From NCBI RefSeq assembly GCF_003207795.1, contig NZ_NIRT01000007.1, positions 81,472 to 145,471 on the forward strand: DNA of 64,000 nucleotides. The letters are read 5' to 3'. This DNA comes from Komagataeibacter nataicola. GTDB lineage: Bacteria > Pseudomonadota > Alphaproteobacteria > Acetobacterales > Acetobacteraceae. Positions 54,762-63,915 of the stretch are shown one piece after another. The notes beneath the pieces are model-generated. The model searched no databases and had not been told where the DNA came from. It saw only the letters and a program-made list of their open reading frames with translations. The translations under genes were made by a program, and so were the position numbers. Every line of letters begins with the position of its first letter. Positions within the stretch are counted from its first letter, which is position 1.

Positions 54762-57395
54762 ATGACCGAAACCAGCACCCCACCGGACAACGCCACCCCC
54801 GCCTATGATTTCCACACGGCCGAGCCGCAGTGGCAGGAACGCTGGGCGGCCTCGGGCATCTTCGACGTGCCAGACGTGCCCCCCGCCGACCGGCCCAAAT
54901 ACTATGTGCTCGAGATGTTCCCCTACCCGTCGGGGCAGTTGCACATGGGCCATGTGCGCAACTACACGCTTGGCGATGTGGTGGCGCGTTACAAGCGCGC
55001 ACGCGGCTTCAGCGTGCTGCACCCGATGGGATGGGACGCCTTCGGCCTGCCTGCCGAGAACGCGGCGCGCGAGCGCGGCGTGCATCCGGGCCAGTGGACG
55101 ATGGACAACATCGCCGCCATGCGCGCCACGCTCAAGCGGCTTGGCTTCTCCTTCAACTGGGACCGCGAGATCGCAACCTGCCTGCCTGAATATTATGGCA
55201 AGCAGCAGAAGCTGTTTCTCGACATGCTCAGGGACGGGCTGGTCGAGCGCCGCGAAAGCTGGGTCAACTGGGACCCCGTGGACAACACCGTGCTGGCCAA
55301 CGAGCAGGTGGTTGACGGGCGCGGCTGGCGCTCGGGCGCGCTGATCGAGCAGAAAAAGCTCTCGCAGTGGTTCCTCAGGATCACCAAATTCGCCCCGCAA
55401 CTGCTCGAGGGCCTGTCCACCCTGCCGCGCTGGCCCGAGCGCGTGCGCACCATGCAGGAACGCTGGATCGGCCGCTCGGAAGGGGCCAAGGTCCGCTTCG
55501 GCCTGCACGCGCCACCTGCGGGCTTCGACACCGATCTTGATTCCATCGAGGTGTTCACCACCCGCCCCGACACGCTGTTCGGCATGTCCTTCCTGGCCAT
55601 TGCCGCCGACCATCCGCTGGCGGCCAAGGTTGCCACAGGCAACGCCAAGGCGCAGGAATTCATTGCCGAATGCCAGCGCCTTGGCACATCTGAAGAAGCG
55701 ATCGAAACCGCCGAGAAGCGTGGCTTCGACACCGGGCTGCGGGTCAGCCACCCCTTCATGCCCGATAAATCCTTCCCGGTATGGATCGCGAATTTCGTGC
55801 TGATGGATTACGGCACGGGTGCGGTGTTCGGCTGCCCCTGTGGCGACCAGCGCGACCTTGACTTCGCGCGCAAATACAACCTGCCCGTGACCCCGGTCAT
55901 CCTGCCGCCGGGGGCGGAGGCCGCGACTTTCACCATGACCGACAAGGCGTGCGACGGCCACGGCACGCTGTTCAACTCCGGCTTCCTCGACGGGCTGGAC
56001 ACGAATGCGGCGAAGAAAGAGGCCATCACCCGGCTTGAAGGCATGGGTGTTGGCCAGGGTGTGGTCAACTGGCGGCTGCGTGACTGGGGCATTTCGCGCC
56101 AGCGCTACTGGGGCTGCCCGATCCCCGTCATCCACTGCACCGATTGCGGCGCGCAGCCCGTGCCCGATGACCAACTGCCCGTAAAGCTGCCCGAGGACGT
56201 GACATTCGACCGCCCCGGCAACCCGCTTGCGCATCACCCCACCTGGAAGCATGTCAACTGCCCCAGCTGCGGCAAGCCCGCCCTGCGCGAGACCGATACC
56301 TGCGACACCTTTGTCGACAGCTCATGGTATTTCGCCCGCTTTACAGCACCCAATGCCGCCACCCCCACCCTGCCCGCCGCAGCCGATGGCTGGCTGCCGG
56401 TGGATCAGTATATTGGCGGCATCGAGCATGCGATCCTGCACCTGCTCTATGCCCGCTTCTTTACCCGCGCCATGCACGAGACCGGCCACCTGCATGTGGA
56501 TGAGCCCTTCAACGGGCTGTTTACGCAGGGCATGGTCAACCACGAGAGCTACCGCGACGCGGATGGCAACTGGCTCTACCCCGAGGAAGTCGAGCGCCGC
56601 GCCGACAGCGCCGTGCGCCGCGACAATGGCGCGCCGGTCACGATCGGCCGCGTGGAGAAGATGTCCAAGTCCAAGCGCAACACGGTCGCACCCGTGGCCA
56701 TCATCGAGCGGTTTGGCGCGGATACAGCGCGGTGGTTCGTGCTGTCGGACAGCCCGCCCGAGCGCGACATGGAATGGACGGAATCCGGTGTCGCGGCTTC
56801 CGCGCGCTTCCTGCAGCGCCTGTTCCGCCTCGTGCGCGCCGTGGCCGAACAGACCCCGGCCGATGCCCCCTGCCCCGCCACGCTGTCGCGCGCGGCGGAT
56901 GGGCTGCGCCGCGCCACGCACCGCGCCATCGCGGCCGTGACCGAGGCGCTTGAAGGCTTCAGCGCCAACGTGGCCGTGGCCCGCCTGCATGAACTCACCT
57001 CTGCCCTGGCCGAAGCCGAGAAGGCGGCAGGCGACGAGGGCATGGCCTTTGCCCGCCGCGAGGCCGCCACCATGCTGGCCCTGCTGGCCGCGCCCATGGT
57101 GCCCCACCAGGCGGAGGCGATGATGGCGCTGCTCGAGCCCGCTGGCCAGCCGGTGGTGGAACGCGCCTGGCCCACCGCCATCCCTGACCTGCTCAGGGCC
57201 AGCGAGCTGACCATTGCGGTGCAGATCATGGGCAAGCTGCGCGGCACCATTGCCGTGGCACCCGACCTGCCGGCAGACAGGGTGATCGCCCTGGCGGAAG
57301 CCGAGCCGAACGTGGCCCGCCTGCTTGAGGGCGCGCGGATCGTCAAGCGCATCCATGTGCCCGGTCGCATCGTCAATTTCGTGGTTGCGAAATAG
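54762..57395 (+). CDS. leuS: Leucyl-tRNA synthetase
   Basis: 877 residues from ATG 54762 (AGAAGAAG just upstream); the frame extends 12 codons earlier. HIGH is HMGH (61-64) after FPYPSGQL. The CP1 editing domain is complete ([38 protein letters not shown]). Zinc-type cysteines occur in CTDCGAQ and [29 protein letters not shown] is at 633-637. The anticodon domain and the C-terminal tail ([11 protein letters not shown]) are present. Start of the leuS-lptE-holA arrangement usual in Alphaproteobacteria. Confidence 0.97.
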   Translation: MTETSTPPDNATPAYDFHTAEPQWQERWAASGIFDVPDVPPADRPKYYVLEMFPYPSGQLHMGHVRNYTLGDVVARYKRARGFSVLHPMGWDAFGLPAENAARERGVHPGQWTMDNIAAMRATLKRLGFSFNWDREIATCLPEYYGKQQKLFLDMLRDGLVERRESWVNWDPVDNTVLANEQVVDGRGWRSGALIEQKKLSQWFLRITKFAPQLLEGLSTLPRWPERVRTMQERWIGRSEGAKVRFGLHAPPAGFDTDLDSIEVFTTRPDTLFGMSFLAIAADHPLAAKVATGNAKAQEFIAECQRLGTSEEAIETAEKRGFDTGLRVSHPFMPDKSFPVWIANFVLMDYGTGAVFGCPCGDQRDLDFARKYNLPVTPVILPPGAEAATFTMTDKACDGHGTLFNSGFLDGLDTNAAKKEAITRLEGMGVGQGVVNWRLRDWGISRQRYWGCPIPVIHCTDCGAQPVPDDQLPVKLPEDVTFDRPGNPLAHHPTWKHVNCPSCGKPALRETDTCDTFVDSSWYFARFTAPNAATPTLPAAADGWLPVDQYIGGIEHAILHLLYARFFTRAMHETGHLHVDEPFNGLFTQGMVNHESYRDADGNWLYPEEVERRADSAVRRDNGAPVTIGRVEKMSKSKRNTVAPVAIIERFGADTARWFVLSDSPPERDMEWTESGVAASARFLQRLFRLVRAVAEQTPADAPCPATLSRAADGLRRATHRAIAAVTEALEGFSANVAVARLHELTSALAEAEKAAGDEGMAFARREAATMLALLAAPMVPHQAEAMMALLEPAGQPVVERAWPTAIPDLLRASELTIAVQIMGKLRGTIAVAPDLPADRVIALAEAEPNVARLLEGARIVKRIHVPGRIVNFVVAK

Positions 57396-57397
57396 AC

Positions 57398-58252
57398 ATG
57401 GCCCTTCCCGTCCGTCGCACCGGCGTGCTGTGCGCCCTGCTCATGCTGGCAGGGTGCGGCTTTTCCCCGATGTACAAGACGACGGGAAGCCATATCGGCG
57501 CCGATGGCAAACCCACCACCGGCAATGTGCTCGCCGAACTCAAGCAGGTCTATGTCGCGCGCATCACCGAGCGCTATGGCCAGTTGCTGCGCCAGGCGCT
57601 GCAGCAGGACATGGGGGGAACCGGGCCTGAAAACCCGACCCGCTACGTGCTGCGCATCCGCACCTATCTGATGAACGAGGCCGTGGACATCCACGCCGAC
57701 AACACATCAGGCCGCACGCGCACCACCGCCTTTGCGCACTGGACGCTGGAGACCGTGGCCTATAACCCGGTCACGCTGGCGGGGGGCGATGCCTCGGTGG
57801 TGGATGGGGTGAACAACAATTACGAGCAGTATTTCGCCCAGACCCTGAACCTTGAAGGCGTGCGCGCCCGCGTGGCCAAGAACCTGGCCGAGCAGATCAC
57901 GCAGGAAGTGGCCGTATGGTTCCGCACCCATGCCAAGCCCGCGATCAGCGGCTCGGTGCGCGGACAGAACCAGCCGCGCTACACCGACCCCAACGGCATC
58001 ATCAACCCCAATAACCAGATGCCCGCCCAGCACCCCGCTGCCGACGGCCTGCCCAGCATGGCCACCGGCCGCACCGATGCCCAGCTGAACGAGGAAAACA
58101 ACGGCGGCATGACCATGCCCGATGAAAACGGCCCCATGGACAACACGCCAGACACCACCACGCAGGCCCCTGCCACATCCCGCCGGAGCCCACCGGCGCA
58201 GGAAAACGATGACATGTCGGGCATCAGCATCGGGGGGAACGAAAACCAGTGA
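57398..58252 (+). CDS. lptE: LptE-type LPS-assembly lipoprotein
   Basis: 284 residues starting 2 bases after leuS. Signal peptide with lipobox LAGC (C20), followed by GFSPMY, the usual alphaproteobacterial LptE opening. The folded part (to about 190) has LAELKQVYVARITERYGQLLRQAL, YVLRIRTYL, and VRARVAKNLAEQITQEVAVWF. LptE plugs LptD and helps deliver lipopolysaccharide to the outer surface. The last 90 residues are Asn/Pro/Met-rich and disordered, about 100 residues longer than typical LptE. holA overlaps it by 4 bases. Confidence 0.88.
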   Translation: MALPVRRTGVLCALLMLAGCGFSPMYKTTGSHIGADGKPTTGNVLAELKQVYVARITERYGQLLRQALQQDMGGTGPENPTRYVLRIRTYLMNEAVDIHADNTSGRTRTTAFAHWTLETVAYNPVTLAGGDASVVDGVNNNYEQYFAQTLNLEGVRARVAKNLAEQITQEVAVWFRTHAKPAISGSVRGQNQPRYTDPNGIINPNNQMPAQHPAADGLPSMATGRTDAQLNEENNGGMTMPDENGPMDNTPDTTTQAPATSRRSPPAQENDDMSGISIGGNENQ

Positions 58253-59268
58253 AGATCGAGGCCCGCTCCGTCAACGCGACCCTGAACGCGCCCGGCGCGC
58301 TACGGGCCATCGTGCTGCATGGAGATGATGCCGGGCTGATCCGAGAACGGGCGACGATGGCGGCACGGGCCATCTGCCCCGACCTGAATGATCCGTTTCG
58401 CGTGGCCATATTAGGCCGTGAGGACCATGACCGGCTGGAGGAGGAAACCACCGCCCTGTCGCTGACCGGGGGGCGGCGCGTGATCTGGCTGCGTGAGGTA
58501 GGTGACAATGTGCTGGCAGCCCTGCAACGCTGCCTGGCGCAGGATTCCGACACGCTGGTCATTCTCGAGGCGCCGGGTCTGGCCTCCCGCGCCAAGCTGC
58601 GCGCCTTTGCCGAAAAGGACCGCCACTGCGGCGTGATCGGCTGTTACCCCGAGGAAGGTCGCGCGCTTGAAGGCGCGATCCGGCAGATGCTGGCGGGGCA
58701 TGAGGTGGGCATCGACCCCGATGCGCTGGGCTGGATGGTCGAGCGCGCAGGGCCGGACCGCGCCGCCACCCGCAGCGAAGTGGAAAAACTGGCCCTGTTC
58801 GCCGGTTCTGGCGGCAGGCTGGGGCTGGAGGACGTGCGCGCCTGCGTGGGCGATGCCGCGGGCGTATCGCTGGAGGATGCGGCCTTTGCCGCGATGGCGG
58901 GCGAGCGCGAAGCCGCCGATGCCGCCGCCGAGCGCGCGCTGGTGACCGATGGCAGCAGCCCGGTGGCGCTGGCGCGCGTGCTGCTGGCCCATATTCACCG
59001 CCTGCGCCGGGTGCGGCTGGCCATGGATGGCGGGATGGGGCGGGCGGAAGCCATGCGGCAGTTGCGGCCACCGGTGTTTTTCAAGCGCACGGACAGTTTC
59101 GGGCAGGCGCTCAATGCCTGGTCGGCTGCGGCACTGCTTGAGGCGGCACAGGATACGCAGGCGCTGGAACTGGCCTGCAAGCAGACCGGCAGCCCCGATA
59201 TCGTGCTGGGGTTGCGGCATGTCGCCCGCCTGTGCGGCCTTGCGCAGAAGGCACGCAGGCGACGCTAA
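58249..59268 (+). CDS. holA: DNA polymerase III delta subunit
   Basis: 339 residues. The start is GTG at 58249, overlapping the lptE stop codon (GTGA), with GGGGGG about 11 bases upstream. Clamp-loader delta opens the beta ring for the replicase. Motifs: AIVLHGDDAGLIRERATMAARAI, RRVIWLREVG, DTLVILEAPGLASRAKLRAFAEK, EVEKLALFAG and the C-terminal GSPDIVLGLRHVARLC. Length and context (leuS-lptE-holA) agree. Confidence 0.93.
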   Translation: MKIEARSVNATLNAPGALRAIVLHGDDAGLIRERATMAARAICPDLNDPFRVAILGREDHDRLEEETTALSLTGGRRVIWLREVGDNVLAALQRCLAQDSDTLVILEAPGLASRAKLRAFAEKDRHCGVIGCYPEEGRALEGAIRQMLAGHEVGIDPDALGWMVERAGPDRAATRSEVEKLALFAGSGGRLGLEDVRACVGDAAGVSLEDAAFAAMAGEREAADAAAERALVTDGSSPVALARVLLAHIHRLRRVRLAMDGGMGRAEAMRQLRPPVFFKRTDSFGQALNAWSAAALLEAAQDTQALELACKQTGSPDIVLGLRHVARLCGLAQKARRRR

Positions 59269-59306
59269 AAGATTGTTTGAAAACAAATTATTAATGAAAA
59301 AACAAG

Positions 59307-59386
59307 AAAAGTTTCCGGGTATCGCCCTTTTGCAAAAAGGCCGCGTCTTCTGACGCTTTTTGAAAAAAGCTTCACCAAAAACTTTT
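59307..59386. repeat. Double-hairpin intergenic repeat, copy 8
   Basis: After holA, before the tRNA gene. AAAAGTTTCCGGGT, hairpin GCCCTTTTgcAAAAAGGCC-like (imperfect), spacer, hairpin CGCTTTTTgAAAAAAGC, then TTCACCAAAAACTTTT. It has the same hairpin order as copies 2 and 7, and several substitutions. Confidence 0.75.
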
Positions 59387-59467
59387 ATAATTTCAGTGTA
59401 TTATTGGATCTGACTTTCCAAACAGCCATTAAAGGAAAATTGCCCCTGCCCGTGCTCACAAAACACC

Positions 59468-59496
59468 TTGCCCGTGCGCATGGGCTCGGTTAAAAA
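59468..59496 (+). promoter_or_regulatory. Candidate promoter of tRNA-Arg
   Basis: TTGCCC (59468-59473) and TAAAAA (59491-59496) are separated by 17 bases, about 11 bases before the tRNA. It resembles a sigma-70 promoter giving a very short 5' leader. Confidence 0.4.
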
Positions 59497-59507
59497 GCTG
59501 GCAGTAT

Positions 59508-59807
59508 GTCCGCGTAGCTCAGCCGGATAGAGCACAGGATTCCTGGTTTTCAAATTGGGCGCCATGACGGGAAACCCCATGGCGGATCTGCTCAAATTCG
59601 GGGAACGCTCTGGCGAAAGCCGTGCCAATCCCGAGCCAAGGCCGGTTTATGCCGGCAAGGTGTAGAGACTGGATGGGCAGCACCTGTAGACCGCGCGCGG
59701 TCCATGGTGAAGGGACAGTCCAGACCACGAACGCCATGCTCATGGCGGCGGTGAAAGCCGAAGTGGTATGAATCCTGGGGCCGTGGGTTCGAATCCCGCC
59801 GCGGACA
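59508..59807 (+). tRNA. tRNA-Arg(CCU), split by a group I intron
   Basis: The 5' exon is 59508-59544 and the 3' exon 59771-59807, giving a 74-nt mature tRNA. The acceptor stem is GTCCGCG/CGCGGAC (seven perfect pairs), the D stem GCTC/GAGC, the anticodon stem CAGGA/TCCTG with loop TTCCTAA (anticodon CCT at 34-36), and the T arm has loop TTCGAAT. The discriminator base is A and CCA is not encoded. The intron lies directly after base 36. The gene reads AGG codons. AT-rich accessory DNA follows. Confidence 0.93.
59545..59770 (+). ncRNA. Self-splicing group I intron (IC3-like) in tRNA-Arg
   Basis: 226 nt with no ORF. The 5' exon ends CCT, whose last U would pair with G (P1: CCUGG with UUGGG), and the intron ends in G, both group I rules. 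P2 is CGCCATG/CATGGCG. The conserved core matches that of cyanobacterial tRNA-Leu introns by memory: CAAATTCGGGGAA (P4/P3 side), CCAATCCCGAGCCAAGGCC, GGTGTAGAGACTGGATGGGC, ACAGTCCAGACCACGAACGCC (P7/P3'), and the tail GGCGGTGAAAGCCG. A group I intron at the same tRNA (Arg CCU) is known from Agrobacterium. Confidence 0.92.
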
Positions 59808-59812
59808 TACCC

Positions 59813-59833
59813 TTTTCAGGCATGACCTGAAAA
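59813..59833 (+). terminator. Hairpin after tRNA-Arg
   Basis: TTTTCAGG/CCTGAAAA (59813-59820 with 59826-59833), a five-base loop, starting 6 bases after the tRNA. It is followed by A rather than T on this strand, so it is a doubtful terminator. Confidence 0.35.
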
Positions 59834-59980
59834 AACAGGAAAAGGCTTTGTCGGGCCACTTTCCCCGATCGCCCTTTTCAGCAGAGACTGCCCCCGGAAA
59901 ATTCTGCCATTTTAAACGCTGGGCCACGACAGCACCGGGCTGGCCTGCCCGTAGAACAGACCAGCACCAGAAGCGCAATC

Positions 59981-59998
59981 GCGGGTAACGTTACCCGC
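59981..59998. repeat. Perfect 18-bp palindrome
   Basis: GCGGGTAACGTTACCCGC is a perfect palindrome containing the stop codon of the broken lipoprotein frame. It may be a protein-binding site; a hairpin would have almost no loop. Confidence 0.4.
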
Positions 59999-60493
59999 CT
60001 GATGCACCGGCCGTATTTACACTGCCAGTATCGGGGCACTGGTCGATAACACTCTGGAAGGCCGATGCGGGCACATGACCCGTGACCGTGCCATGGTAGC
60101 CGATTATTTTGAAATCGAATCCCGTTTTGGCGAATTGATAGAATTCGTCCTTTGACAGTTTGATCGCGCCACGTTCATCAATCAGGCAGCCACCTGCGCC
60201 CCCACAGAGATGGGCGTCTGATCCGAGATCATTATAGGTGTATTTATGCCCTTCGCTCCACACGGTTTCAGGCGAAAGCCGGCTATACGAATTATATTCA
60301 ATTCCCAGCGCGTACCCCTTGTATAGGTCGCGATTGTATTCAAGGTCTGCAGAAGTCCGGGTTGCTCGGTATGCTTGCCAGAAACGCAGGCGGTGGTGCC
60401 CGTGTATTTGTCATGTACTATCTGTGGATGGCTCTGACATCCGCCCAGCGCCAGTATCAATATGCCAGACCCTAATATTGCAAAACGATTCAT
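59991..60493 (-). pseudogene. Frameshifted lipoprotein gene
   Basis: The first frame (ATG 60493, GAGG upstream) gives MNRFAILGSGILILALGGC, a lipoprotein signal, and HDKYTGTTACVSG. It then turns into poor sequence. A second frame overlaps and carries on as a plausible protein: YNRDLYKGYALGIEYNSY, VWSEGHKYTYND, LIDERGAIKLSKDEFYQ, KIIGYHGTVTGHVPASAFQ, ending at 59991. The two read as one gene with a frameshift somewhere about 60330-60400. It could be a real mutation or a sequencing error. No domain name was recognised. AT-richer than the core genes. Confidence 0.6.
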
Positions 60494-60858
60494 GGTAAAA
60501 AAATCCTCAAACCAGAAATATTGAAATCATAACTACGGCGGGTCTGGAATATGTCAATCTGTCCCAATATGGTACTTAAAGTTACCAGAACCCATCTTAA
60601 ATAACTTAAACTGTTCTTATAAAGAATGTGTAATTATTTTATTTTTAAGTTTATTATTAAAAAATTTAACATTTTTAAAGTATTAAAAGGAAAAACTGAA
60701 ACATGGTAAAATCCTGTTTCAAACACCCTGACCCCAAAATACAGGCAGCTTTCTGCTGAAGCATTTTGAAAAACCGCTATTTTTCGCCAATAAAAAGCAT
60801 TATGAAAAATTTTATTATTTTTTGTTTATTTCTTGTTTATTTCAAAAAATTTCAAACT
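60494..60858. other. Very AT-rich intergenic DNA
   Basis: 365 bases strikingly poorer in GC than the rest of the window, with long A/T runs. It contains an inverted repeat TGAAACA/TGTTTCA (60697-60703 with 60715-60721). No gene is supported: the rightward frame starting in it is a shadow of the glycosyltransferase gene. It probably marks foreign DNA or a promoter-dense spacer. Confidence 0.55.
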
Positions 60859-61626
60859 TTATTTATAACGTCTCCGCAGATGATGAAACAGCATCTGCAC
60901 AAACTGAAAAAGCACCTTCCTGTCCATCTTGCTCACGCCTTCATGCCGGGTGCGGAACACGAATGGCAGTTCAATAACCCGCGGCCGCGATTTCTGCGCC
61001 ATGAGCAGGTCGAGCAGGATCTTGAACCCCGTGCCCGACAGGCTGCCAACCGACTGCACGAACAGGGCGCGCCGCATGGCGAAGAACCCGCTCATGGGGT
61101 CGCTCACACGAATGGGCAGCAGGCATTGCGCCACCCGGATGCCCAAACCAGACAGCGCGCGCCGCCAGGCATTGGCCAGCCCGGCATTGTCCCCGCCTTT
61201 GACATGGCGGCTGCCTATGACGATGTCATAGCCCTGCTGGCTTATGGCATCAGCCATCCCTGCCAGCAGGGTTTCATCATGTTGCATGTCGCAATCCATC
61301 ACCGCCACAACCGGCGCGGAGGAGGACAGCACCCCCTCGATCACGGCGGAAGACAGCCCCCGCCGCCCGATCCGCAGCAGGCCACGCACCCGGCTGTCAG
61401 CCTGTGCCAGGTTCCAGACTTCATCAATGGTGCCATCGGGTGAATTGTCATCGACAAAAATAAGTTCCCAGTCATAACCGGTCACGGCTTTCCGGACGGC
61501 ATGAAACAGGGGAACGATATTGCCCCGCTCCTGATAGCACGGAATGATGATGCTCAGTCCCGGCCCCGGATGGGGGGGTGCCTCTTCATGCCTATCCCGT
61601 GGGTCAGATGCGGACAAAGCTTGCAT
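60859..61626 (-). CDS. Glycosyltransferase family 2 (DPM1-like)
   Basis: 255 residues from ATG 61626; a GTG at 61713 would add 29 residues. GT-A fold: IIIPCYQERGNIVPLF, ELIFVDDNSPDGTIDEV, metal/nucleotide motif MDCDMQHD, and SDPMSGFFAMRR. It resembles polyprenyl-phosphate mannosyl/glucosyltransferases of the DPM1 kind, but lacks the C-terminal membrane segments found in GtrB types. Its 3' end lies in AT-rich DNA. Likely transfers a sugar to a lipid carrier; acceptor unknown. Confidence 0.85.
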   Translation of the reverse strand: MQALSASDPRDRHEEAPPHPGPGLSIIIPCYQERGNIVPLFHAVRKAVTGYDWELIFVDDNSPDGTIDEVWNLAQADSRVRGLLRIGRRGLSSAVIEGVLSSSAPVVAVMDCDMQHDETLLAGMADAISQQGYDIVIGSRHVKGGDNAGLANAWRRALSGLGIRVAQCLLPIRVSDPMSGFFAMRRALFVQSVGSLSGTGFKILLDLLMAQKSRPRVIELPFVFRTRHEGVSKMDRKVLFQFVQMLFHHLRRRYK

Positions 61627-62008
61627 GGTCGATAAAATCCCGGGCAGGGCACCTGATGAACACACGGGCGTGCAGACCCAGCCAGGGGCATGAATGGCTG
61701 CTGACGCCTGCACACCGGAGATAAAGGATTTCCTCTACAGTCGCAACATGGCAACGCGGTCTGTTACAAGAAGATATTTCAAAACAATGCATTGAAACAA
61801 ATAATGGCAGCCTCTGTCTGGCGCCTCCTGAAACATGCTTCCTTAGCAACAATCAGTGTGTTTTCAGGCTGCCTGTTCGGCCATGACAGAGGGCGCGCGC
61901 CTCCGCTGGCCCTTCAAGCATGTCCCGGTCCTCGTGCGTGAAGTATGTGAACAGCAGAAAAGTTCCCTTCACAAATATTTATTTCACTACAACCATGGCG
62001 AGCAATCT

Positions 62009-62026
62009 ATAAACCGCACGGTTTAT
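62009..62026. promoter_or_regulatory. Palindromic operator candidate
   Basis: ATAAACCG-CA-CGGTTTAT is a perfect inverted repeat of 8 bp with a 2-bp centre, 260 bases upstream of the FAD oxidoreductase. It has the size and symmetry of a dimeric regulator site (TetR- or LuxR-type). No regulator gene is next to it in the window. Confidence 0.4.
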
Positions 62027-62058
62027 CGTATAGGTTGTGTTATTTTTACCATACAACG

Positions 62059-62078
62059 CATATCTGATATGTTTTTTT
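62059..62078 (+). terminator. Small inverted repeat followed by T-run
   Basis: CATATCTGATATG (62059-62071) is palindromic and followed by seven T. As RNA it would form only a 5-bp stem, so it is at best a weak terminator, or else an operator. Confidence 0.3.
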
Positions 62079-62285
62079 CCTTTTTGTGATTGTTGTCTTT
62101 CATAGGGTAAATGTATGGTTAACGTGTGGCCTGATTGCTTCGGCCTTTGTTTTGTCTTGCCATTCATTATCCTGGTGCAAGTCACACACCGGCATTTTTA
62201 ATGGAAATGCCAAATACAGATTCATGTCTCCACACTTTTACTGATCACTGTTCGCACTCCGAACTTACAGGCTGGTGGATTTCTG

Positions 62286-63527
62286 ATGAATACCGATATC
62301 GCCATTATAGGGGCTGGTCCCTATGGTCTTTCCCTTGCGGCGCATCTACGCGAGAGGGGGGTGAATTTCCGTATTTTCGGGCGGCCCATGGCGTTCTGGC
62401 GCGACCATGTGCCCGCTGCCCTGCGGCTCAAGGCGGAAGGGTTCGCGCTGGATCTGTTCGACCCCGCGCGCAAATTCACGCTGGCGCATTTCTGCCGTGA
62501 GCGCGGCTACCCTTACGCGCCCACGGGCGTGCCCATTCCCGCCGAAGTCTTTCGGGAATATGGCGAGACGTTCCAGAAAACCCATGTGCCCCAGCTCAAG
62601 CCTTTTCTGGTCACGCGGCTCTCACGCGCGGGCGAGGGCTTCGCGCTGCGCCTGGAAAATGGCGAGAGCGTCACGGCGCGCAACGTGGTGCTGGCGGTGG
62701 GCATCGAGCATTTCGCCTACCTGCCTGCTGCCGTGCGCGGCCTGCCACGCGAGCGGATCAGCCATACGTTTGATGAAACCGACTTCACCCGCTTCGCGGG
62801 CAAACGCGTGGCGGTGATCGGGGCGGGATCATCGGCGGTGGATACGGCGTGCTTCCTGCATGATGCGGGAGCGGAAACCTTCATCTGCACCCGGCGGCCC
62901 AAGATATGGATCAATAACCCGCCGCAAAAGCTCAGCCTGCTCAAGCGGCTAGTCACACGCATCAAGAAACCCCGCTCCGGCCTTGGCACGGGCTGGCGCT
63001 CGCGCATGGCGTGTGACCTGCCCGATGTGTTTCACATGCTGCCCGCACGCCTGCGGCTGCGCATCACGCGCGGGCATCTCGGGCCTGCCGCGGGCTGGGT
63101 TACCGGGCAGGTCGTGCGCGAGAAGGTTCCGATCTGGCTCAACGTGGAACTCACCTCCGCCGCCATGCACGAGGATACCATTCATCTGACCTTCCGCGAC
63201 AAGCAGACCGGCCTGACCCGCACGGTGGATGTAGACCACGTCTTTCTGGGCACCGGCGTGCAGGTTGCGGTTGATAAACTGCCATTTATCGATCCCGCAC
63301 TCGTGCGCGCCGTGCGCACGGAAGACAGCATGCCCGCGCTGTCGCGCCACTTCGAATCCAGCGTGCCGGGGCTGTATTTCATCGGCCCGATGGCGGCTGG
63401 CAGCTTTGGCCCACTGCTGCGCTTTGCGTGGGGCGCGCGCTTTACCGCCCGCAGGCTGACGGCGCGGTTCAGGCGGCAACGCGCCTTTCAGCCGCTTGCG
63501 CAACAGCAACCGGCCTTCGCCCCGTAA
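62286..63527 (+). CDS. FAD/NAD(P)-binding oxidoreductase
   Basis: 413 residues from ATG 62286 (GGTGGA about 9 bases upstream). Two dinucleotide-binding motifs: GAGPYG (9-14) and VIGAGSSAVDTACFL (about 176 on), a layout of flavin monooxygenases and lysine/ornithine hydroxylase-like proteins. FLGTGVQVAVDKLPFIDP and GLYFIGPMAAGSFGPLLRFAWG close the FAD site. Followed 52 bases later by an ATP-grasp gene, suggesting a small biosynthetic pathway. Substrate unknown. High-GC coding despite AT-rich flanks. Confidence 0.82.
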   Translation: MNTDIAIIGAGPYGLSLAAHLRERGVNFRIFGRPMAFWRDHVPAALRLKAEGFALDLFDPARKFTLAHFCRERGYPYAPTGVPIPAEVFREYGETFQKTHVPQLKPFLVTRLSRAGEGFALRLENGESVTARNVVLAVGIEHFAYLPAAVRGLPRERISHTFDETDFTRFAGKRVAVIGAGSSAVDTACFLHDAGAETFICTRRPKIWINNPPQKLSLLKRLVTRIKKPRSGLGTGWRSRMACDLPDVFHMLPARLRLRITRGHLGPAAGWVTGQVVREKVPIWLNVELTSAAMHEDTIHLTFRDKQTGLTRTVDVDHVFLGTGVQVAVDKLPFIDPALVRAVRTEDSMPALSRHFESSVPGLYFIGPMAAGSFGPLLRFAWGARFTARRLTARFRRQRAFQPLAQQQPAFAP

Positions 63528-63579
63528 TGCTCCCCTGCCGGTCATGGCCACCATGACCTGAACTGGAAAGTCCCGACCC

Positions 63580-63915
63580 ATGAAAAATGATTTTACAGTT
63601 CTGATCGTCTCCTCCGTCTGGTGGTCCGCCATTACGCGCGCGGCGCTGGAATTCATCGAAAGCGGGGTGACGGTGCATGCCATCTGCCCGCAGGGGCATT
63701 CGCTGCATTGCCTGGATGGCATTGAAAGCTTCAGCCGCTACCCCTATTTCGCAGCCCCCGGCGTGCTGACAGAGGCGGTGACCCGCATAAGGCCCGACCT
63801 GATCGTGCCTGCCGATGACCGGGTGGTGCTGGCGCTGCACCAGGCCCATGCCGAGGCCGATCCCACCACCGAGGCTGGCCGCCTGTGCCGTGAAACCATT
63901 GATACCAACCGTTGA
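63580..63915 (+). pseudogene. ATP-grasp-type protein gene, truncated by IS element
   Basis: 111 codons: MKNDFTVLIVSSVWWSAITRAALEF then PDLIVPADDRVVLALHQAHAEAD, the N-terminal (pre-ATP-grasp) domain seen in carbamoyl-phosphate synthase-like ligases. A full gene would run about 350-400 codons. Similarity to the family ends at CRETI (near 63900); then come TNR and a stop in sequence that belongs to an insertion element. Reading as IS-disrupted is well supported by the transposase end directly after it. Confidence 0.65.

Larger units (their letters stand above)
61627..62285. other. AT-rich region upstream of the FAD oxidoreductase gene
   Basis: 659 bases between divergent genes. It holds an 18-bp palindrome (62009-62026) and a short inverted repeat followed by T (62059-62078). 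A 77-codon rightward frame at 61856 has no ribosome site or family features and is not called. Confidence 0.45.

Noticed and set aside
60766..61443. Rightward frame starting in AT-rich DNA with a hydrophobic start
   Set aside because: After the first 40 codons it is antisense to the GT2 gene; the hydrophobic start reflects T-rich DNA.
61856..62089. 77-codon rightward frame in AT-rich DNA
   Set aside because: No ribosome site, no conserved features, runs through the palindrome at 62009.
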